Origin: an uncultured Burkholderiales bacterium
GTDB taxonomy: Bacteria > Pseudomonadota > Gammaproteobacteria > Burkholderiales > Thiobacillaceae
Direction: 5' to 3'
Assembly: GCA_937925755.1 (NCBI GenBank)
Contig: CALAMX010000123.1
Span: forward strand, 1-10,903
DNA: 10,903 nucleotides
The translations under genes and the position numbers were made by a program. Of the stretch, positions 6,979 to 10,903 are shown piece after piece (positions within the stretch are counted from its first letter, which is position 1; each line of letters starts with the position of its first letter). Below the pieces are notes generated by a model that saw only the letters and a list, made by a program, of their open reading frames with translations, was not told the origin of the DNA and did no database searches.

Positions 6979-9609
6979 TTAGGCAGCCTCAGCCAGGAGC
7001 TTGTTGGCCTCGTCCTTCTGCCGGCTATCACCGTCGGCCAGAACCTCCTGAAGGATCTCGCGCGCCCCCTCTTTATCGCCCATTTCGAGGTAGGCACGCG
7101 CCAGGTCGAGCTTGGTATTGGTCTCCTCCCAGACTTCGGGGTCGATTCCGGTCGGCGCTTCGGTCATTGCCTCGTCGCTGGCAGGTCTCACGGGGCTTGC
7201 GGGACTCTCGAGCCCGGATCCACTCAGGGCTGTCTCTGCCGCAGAGGGGACCTCAGGCGTGAGGTCGTCCTTGAGTTCGAGATCGATCCCGGAAAGGTCT
7301 ATCTCGGGCACACCCAGGTTGGCCTCTGCCTGCGACGGGCCGCTAGGCATTTCGAGCGAGAGCCTTTCGTGGGTGGGCGAGGCCTCGGCCGTCGCGGCTG
7401 CGGGAAGCTCGAGTTCCTCGACCTCGGCGACCGTGATGTCCGAAAGGTCTGGTGCACTGGCCTGCTCGGCCGGCGGCGCCTCCAGATCGAAATCAAGAGA
7501 AGTCGACTCGCTGGCCTCGAGGGAATCGAGGGTCGGCATCGCAGCGGCCGTCGGCTGCGCAGCAGGCTCGCTCTCTGGGGTGAGCAGGTCGGCGAGCTCC
7601 AGCTCCGCCGCCGCATCCGTGCCGTTCACCGAGCCGAGATCGAAATCCAGCGTGGTGCTCGCCTCCGCGGTGGGGGTCGGCTGTTCTGGGGCCGGCTGCG
7701 GCGATGCGACAGGCTCGCTGCGGGCGGTGAACTCGAGCGGCTCTGCCGTGGGCGCCGGCTCCGCGAACGCCGTCGTAGCCGCAGCAGCGGCGGCTGCGGC
7801 TGCGGCCGTCGCGGCCATGGCAGCAGGCGTAGCGGTGGCAGAGGTCACTCGGTACAAGGGGTTGTCCGGGTCGATACTGCGGCCCATTTCGGCAGCCTTG
7901 AGCCAAACCTCTGTGGGCTGCCCACCCAGGCTGGCGTAGAGCTCGCTTGCCTGGGCCTCGAAGGCAACGGTGTCCTTGCGCGCGGCGTAGATCTCCAGCA
8001 GCTTGAGCGCGATCTCGTGGCGATTGGGATCCTTAGACAGGGCCTCTTTGAGGATCTCCTCGGCCTGGCTGTCGCGCCCATAAGCCATATAGACCTCGGC
8101 CTCGGCGATGGGGTCGACTTCATGCGCGTCGATGGCGCCCAGGCCAAGGCGGCTGAAGTCGGTCATCAGGGCGCTGCCGCCAGTTGGGGTACCTGCCGCC
8201 CCCGTACCCGCAGTGAAGACGGCCTCTTTCTTGAACTCGCCGCCGGTCATGATGCTGTCTTCGAAGTTGGTCAGCCCCTTGCGACGGCGGGTACCAACGA
8301 TCATCATCCAGAGCAAGAAGGACAGCAGCACGGCGGCGACCAGTCCACCGATGTAGAGCGGGTTGCTGATGAAGGTGGATAGCCAGCTGGGCTCGGGCTC
8401 GGGTGTGGGCAAGGGTGCGGTAACGGCTGCAGGCGGTGTCGCCTTGGGCGCCGCCACAGAGACTGGAGCGACCGTTCCCGGTGTTGCCTGTGCAGGTGCT
8501 GCCGAGGCTTCCGGCGCTGCGGGCTTGTTGGCCTCTCCGGCCTTCAACTCCAGCAGGCGCTGCATATCCTTGACGGTGCGTTCGAGTTCGGCCACCCGTT
8601 CCTGGGCCTCCTGCAACGCCCGCCCCTTGGCGGCCAGCTCCTCTTCGAGCGATTGGATACGCTCCATGGCCTTGGCCGAGCCGGGCTCGCCTTTGGATAG
8701 TCGCAAAACGTCCTCGGCCGGCGCGGCAGGCACGGGTGCAGGCCGTTCCGGGGCTTGGGTTACACGGCCCACGCCTGCCTCGGGGGCGTCGCGAGCCGGA
8801 GTGGCGGCAACAACCTCGGCCAGACGCCGCCGGTAGGTAATCCACTCACTGGCGTGCGCGCGCACATCCCGGGCGGCCCGTGCCGGGTCGACACGCAGGG
8901 CGGTATCGCGGTCCGGCAGGTTGAGCACGGTGCCACGCTTCAGGCGGTTCATGTTGTTGCCCTGGAAGGCGGCACGGTTTAGGTGATAAATGCCCACCAT
9001 CATCTGCTCGATGGTCACATCGGTCGGCCGGGTCTTGGCAGCAATGGCATGCAAGGTCTCGCCAGTCTTTACAGGGCCATAGCGCGCAGGGGCTGTAGGC
9101 TTGGCCGGCGCGCCCTCGGCTGCGGCCGGTGTGATGGTCTGTGCCTGGGTCGGGCGCTCCACGCGTGTAGTGACGACCGCAGGCATCGGACTGGTCTCGG
9201 CCTTGGGGCGTGCATCCGCGGGGGGATCGAGCAACAGGGTGTACTCCCTGATCAGGCGCCCGGTGTTCCAGTTCAGCTCGACCAGGAGGTCAAGGAAGGG
9301 ATCGTTGATCGGTGCGACGGAGGTGATCTTGACGACAGGTTGGCCGCTGTCGCGCTGGTTGATCTCAAAGCGCAGGCTAGACAGAACCTCGGCGCGCTCC
9401 ATGCGCGCCTGGCGGAAGGCCTCGGCACTGGCCAGACGCGCACTGAGGCTGCCAATTTCATCGCGCTGGACGGCCACCAGTTCGATCTCCGCCCGTAGCG
9501 GCTGTCCCAGCGCGGATAGCACGGTCAGCCGTCCCAGACCTGCCGCCTCGACCCCCCAGGCCAACGCCAAAGCACTGACTAGGCCACTGATTTGTAAATG
9601 TTTATGCAT
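6979..9609 (-). CDS. fimV: FimV-family pilus/polar organiser protein
   Basis: FimV proteins are inner-membrane and peptidoglycan-linked scaffolds needed for type IV pilus assembly, twitching and polar targeting in Pseudomonas and relatives. This 876-residue protein has a signal peptide (1-22), the conserved FimV N-terminal domain (about 24-130, GQPLRAEIELVAV, LRFEINQ, DLLVELNW), a LysM-like peptidoglycan-binding region (about 177-233), a coiled coil (about 313-358), one membrane span (about 417-438, stop-transfer RRRKG) and a cytoplasmic part with TPR-like helices (about 498-585). A long acidic Ala/Pro/Glu-rich linker follows, with two LDFDL repeats (655-659 and 705-709), then the diagnostic C-terminal FimV domain (about 823-876, EVWEETNTKLDLARAYLEMGD). 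ATG 9609 is preceded by GGAG at two bases. It lies between usg and the EcfT-like gene, 121 bases after usg. Confidence 0.95.
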   Translation of the reverse strand: MHKHLQISGLVSALALAWGVEAAGLGRLTVLSALGQPLRAEIELVAVQRDEIGSLSARLASAEAFRQARMERAEVLSSLRFEINQRDSGQPVVKITSVAPINDPFLDLLVELNWNTGRLIREYTLLLDPPADARPKAETSPMPAVVTTRVERPTQAQTITPAAAEGAPAKPTAPARYGPVKTGETLHAIAAKTRPTDVTIEQMMVGIYHLNRAAFQGNNMNRLKRGTVLNLPDRDTALRVDPARAARDVRAHASEWITYRRRLAEVVAATPARDAPEAGVGRVTQAPERPAPVPAAPAEDVLRLSKGEPGSAKAMERIQSLEEELAAKGRALQEAQERVAELERTVKDMQRLLELKAGEANKPAAPEASAAPAQATPGTVAPVSVAAPKATPPAAVTAPLPTPEPEPSWLSTFISNPLYIGGLVAAVLLSFLLWMMIVGTRRRKGLTNFEDSIMTGGEFKKEAVFTAGTGAAGTPTGGSALMTDFSRLGLGAIDAHEVDPIAEAEVYMAYGRDSQAEEILKEALSKDPNRHEIALKLLEIYAARKDTVAFEAQASELYASLGGQPTEVWLKAAEMGRSIDPDNPLYRVTSATATPAAMAATAAAAAAAAAATTAFAEPAPTAEPLEFTARSEPVASPQPAPEQPTPTAEASTTLDFDLGSVNGTDAAAELELADLLTPESEPAAQPTAAAMPTLDSLEASESTSLDFDLEAPPAEQASAPDLSDITVAEVEELELPAAATAEASPTHERLSLEMPSGPSQAEANLGVPEIDLSGIDLELKDDLTPEVPSAAETALSGSGLESPASPVRPASDEAMTEAPTGIDPEVWEETNTKLDLARAYLEMGDKEGAREILQEVLADGDSRQKDEANKLLAEAA
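7774..7824 (-). repeat. Polyalanine (GCN codon) tract inside fimV
   Basis: Residues 596-612 of FimV form an almost uninterrupted alanine run with two threonines, encoded by mixed GCC, GCG, GCT and GCA codons. Because codon use is mixed, it is a low-complexity protein segment, not a perfect microsatellite. It sits in the flexible cytoplasmic linker between the TPR-like region and the acidic repeats. Confidence 0.8.
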
Positions 9610-9730
9610 CGCTCCGCCCTACGCTCAAGTCATCCCGAATGAGTACCTGCGTGTCCCTGCCGAATCAGGCGTTTTTCGCGTGCCAACACGGGTTTAGGCA
9701 CCGTATTCAACGATGTTCGCAAAAGTATCT

Positions 9731-10696
9731 TTATTCCAGGCCGGATTCAATCATATTTTCCAGGCCCCTGCACAGCAGGTGTGCCTGCAGGCGGCTATAG
9801 TCGAACGTAAGCCACAGCGAGAAGCAGCGGTCATCCTGCGGATTCAAACGCAGCCGCCCCACGGCCACGTCGGTGCTGTCGACGGCGTCCGTAGCGGGTG
9901 TGGGCGCACCGCCAGGGTAGCTCGCGTCCATGAGCAGGATGCTGGGCACGCGTTGGATGCGGGCCTTGACCCCCTCAAGGTCCAGCGCCGACGGGGAACA
10001 GCCATGCAGATCGACCACGGCGCCGTGGAAGGTGGGCAACCAGGCGGCGGTAAACTGCAGGATGGTCGTGGTGCCGAAGGCACGCTGCAGCCGCCCCACC
10101 AGACGTGACTCGAAGGCGGAACTGCCGCTCGGGCCGATATCGCCGACTTGTGGCAGCAGGTTGTAAGCGATCTGCACCGGAAAGCTCTCCGCCTCCGCCG
10201 ACTCCAGCGCGAACAGGGCGCGGGACTGCCGCGCGAGCTCCTCGATGCCTTCCTGACCTTGGGCGGCGACCGGCAAGCCGACGAAACCGCTCAGCCACAT
10301 CGGCGACTGCCCTGCGAGCACGGGTTCCAGGACCCTGAGCAGCGCAGCGGTCACGGCATCCTCGATCGCCACCAGATGGGTCTCGGGTGTCTCCGGCAGC
10401 AGGCCGGAGACCGCCACGACAGGCAGATGACGCGCCTTCCCCAACATGCGCGCCGCAGCGGCCATTTGGCTGGCGATCACCACGACATCTACCGCCGTCC
10501 AGTCCACCCGCTCAGGCGTCTGGCAGGGGAGATCTGCGCCCAGCCAGGACACACAGCCCTCCGCCTCTCCCAGGCTGACCGGCACGATGGACTCCGGCAG
10601 CCGAGCGAGATCCTGGAGCTCTTGTAGGAGGGCATCGCCCACGGGGCTGTCCGCCCCAATGATGGCGACACGCAGGTGGCCGGCGCTCAGACTCAA
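9731..10696 (-). CDS. usg: Usg-like degenerate aspartate-semialdehyde dehydrogenase paralogue
   Basis: This is an Asd-fold protein of the Usg type, found next to asd or in the truA region of gammaproteobacteria; its role is unknown. It has a nucleotide-binding start (HLRVAIIGADSPVGDALL) and the family block GQEGIEELARQSRALF. Catalytic residues look lost: the segment matching the Asd NCST loop reads IEDAVT, with Ala where the nucleophilic Cys should be, and the Asd VPVxxGH segment reads LPTFHGAVV, so the His position is Ala. The start is non-ATG. TTG 10696 overlaps the asd stop (CTTGAG) but lies one base after GGAGG. CTG 10690, seven bases after GGAGG, gives LSAGHLRVAIIGA, which aligns with E. 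coli Usg MSEGWNIAVLGA. GTG 10747 would overlap asd by 55 bases. Length is 319-321 residues versus about 337 in E. coli. The identity is probable by context and sequence. Confidence 0.8.
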   Translation of the reverse strand: MSLSAGHLRVAIIGADSPVGDALLQELQDLARLPESIVPVSLGEAEGCVSWLGADLPCQTPERVDWTAVDVVVIASQMAAAARMLGKARHLPVVAVSGLLPETPETHLVAIEDAVTAALLRVLEPVLAGQSPMWLSGFVGLPVAAQGQEGIEELARQSRALFALESAEAESFPVQIAYNLLPQVGDIGPSGSSAFESRLVGRLQRAFGTTTILQFTAAWLPTFHGAVVDLHGCSPSALDLEGVKARIQRVPSILLMDASYPGGAPTPATDAVDSTDVAVGRLRLNPQDDRCFSLWLTFDYSRLQAHLLCRGLENMIESGLE

Positions 10697-10903
10697 GCCT
10701 CCAGCAGGATGCGGAGCATGCGTCGCAAGGGTTCTGCTGCGCCCCACAGGAGCTGGTCGCCGACGGTGAAGGCGGTGAGATACTGCGGCCCCATGTTGAG
10801 CTTGCGCAGGCGGCCGACCGGCACGGTCAGGGTGCCGGTGACGGCCGCCGGGGTGAGTTCGCGCATGGTGATCTCGCGCTCATTGGGCACCACCTTGACC
10901 CAG
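10693..10903 (-). CDS. asd: Aspartate-semialdehyde dehydrogenase, C-terminal end (partial)
   Basis: Asd reduces aspartyl phosphate to aspartate semialdehyde with NADPH, feeding lysine, diaminopimelate, methionine and threonine synthesis. Only the last 69 residues are present, starting WVKVVPNERE at the right edge, followed by TMRELTPAAVTGTL, VPVGRLRKLNMG and the C-terminal DQLLWGAAEPLRRMLRILLEA, a very typical proteobacterial Asd ending. The catalytic Cys and His regions lie outside. The stop TGA (10693-10695) overlaps the start region of usg, and the GGAGG within the last Asd codons probably serves usg translation. Confidence 0.95.
   Translation of the reverse strand, partial: WVKVVPNEREITMRELTPAAVTGTLTVPVGRLRKLNMGPQYLTAFTVGDQLLWGAAEPLRRMLRILLEA

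Noticed and set aside
6964..8382. A 472-codon open frame on the plus strand antisense to fimV
   Set aside because: It is a shadow of high-GC, Ala/Glu-rich fimV codons; the translation is Arg/Gly-rich low complexity with no domain, whereas fimV in the same place has clear conserved domains.

Overview
The window is a GC-rich, tightly packed chromosomal segment from a gammaproteobacterium. Two neighbourhoods suggest this: hfq-hflX, and asd-usg-fimV-(membrane protein)-truA. A full-length FimV, an Hfq opening with MSKGQQLQDPFLNAL and a Usg-type paralogue next to asd fit Pseudomonas-like or purple-sulfur-bacteria-like (Chromatiales) lineages. The exact order is my inference. I saw no mobile elements, CRISPR arrays, tRNAs or rRNAs, and no stretch over 300 bases lacks a gene.

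Left part, minus strand: the N-terminal half of hflX (1-629, running off the left edge), then hfq (737-979) with a plausible promoter just upstream, then an unrecognised 387-residue protein (1099-2262) with a good ribosome binding site. A 144-base divergent spacer follows. The only plus-strand gene comes next, an exported PhoD-type alkaline phosphatase or phosphodiesterase (2407-3918).

Right part, minus strand, read from the right edge: the C-terminal end of asd (10693-10903); usg, a degenerate Asd paralogue that overlaps the asd stop; fimV, a large inner-membrane and peptidoglycan-linked organiser; a CbiQ/EcfT-like membrane protein whose start is unclear and may be frameshifted; truA (tRNA pseudouridine synthase); and der (a double GTPase for 50S assembly). 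Short gaps and overlaps suggest one or a few co-transcribed units. der converges on phoD with only three bases between the stop codons.

The segment is mostly housekeeping: RNA chaperone and ribosome GTPases, tRNA modification, aspartate-family amino acid synthesis and cell-pole or pilus organisation. I found no convincing new multi-gene system. The points most worth a second look are an Hfq with a depleted arginine rim, the start-less orphan EcfT-like gene between fimV and truA, the non-ATG start of usg, and the unrecognised gene upstream of hfq.
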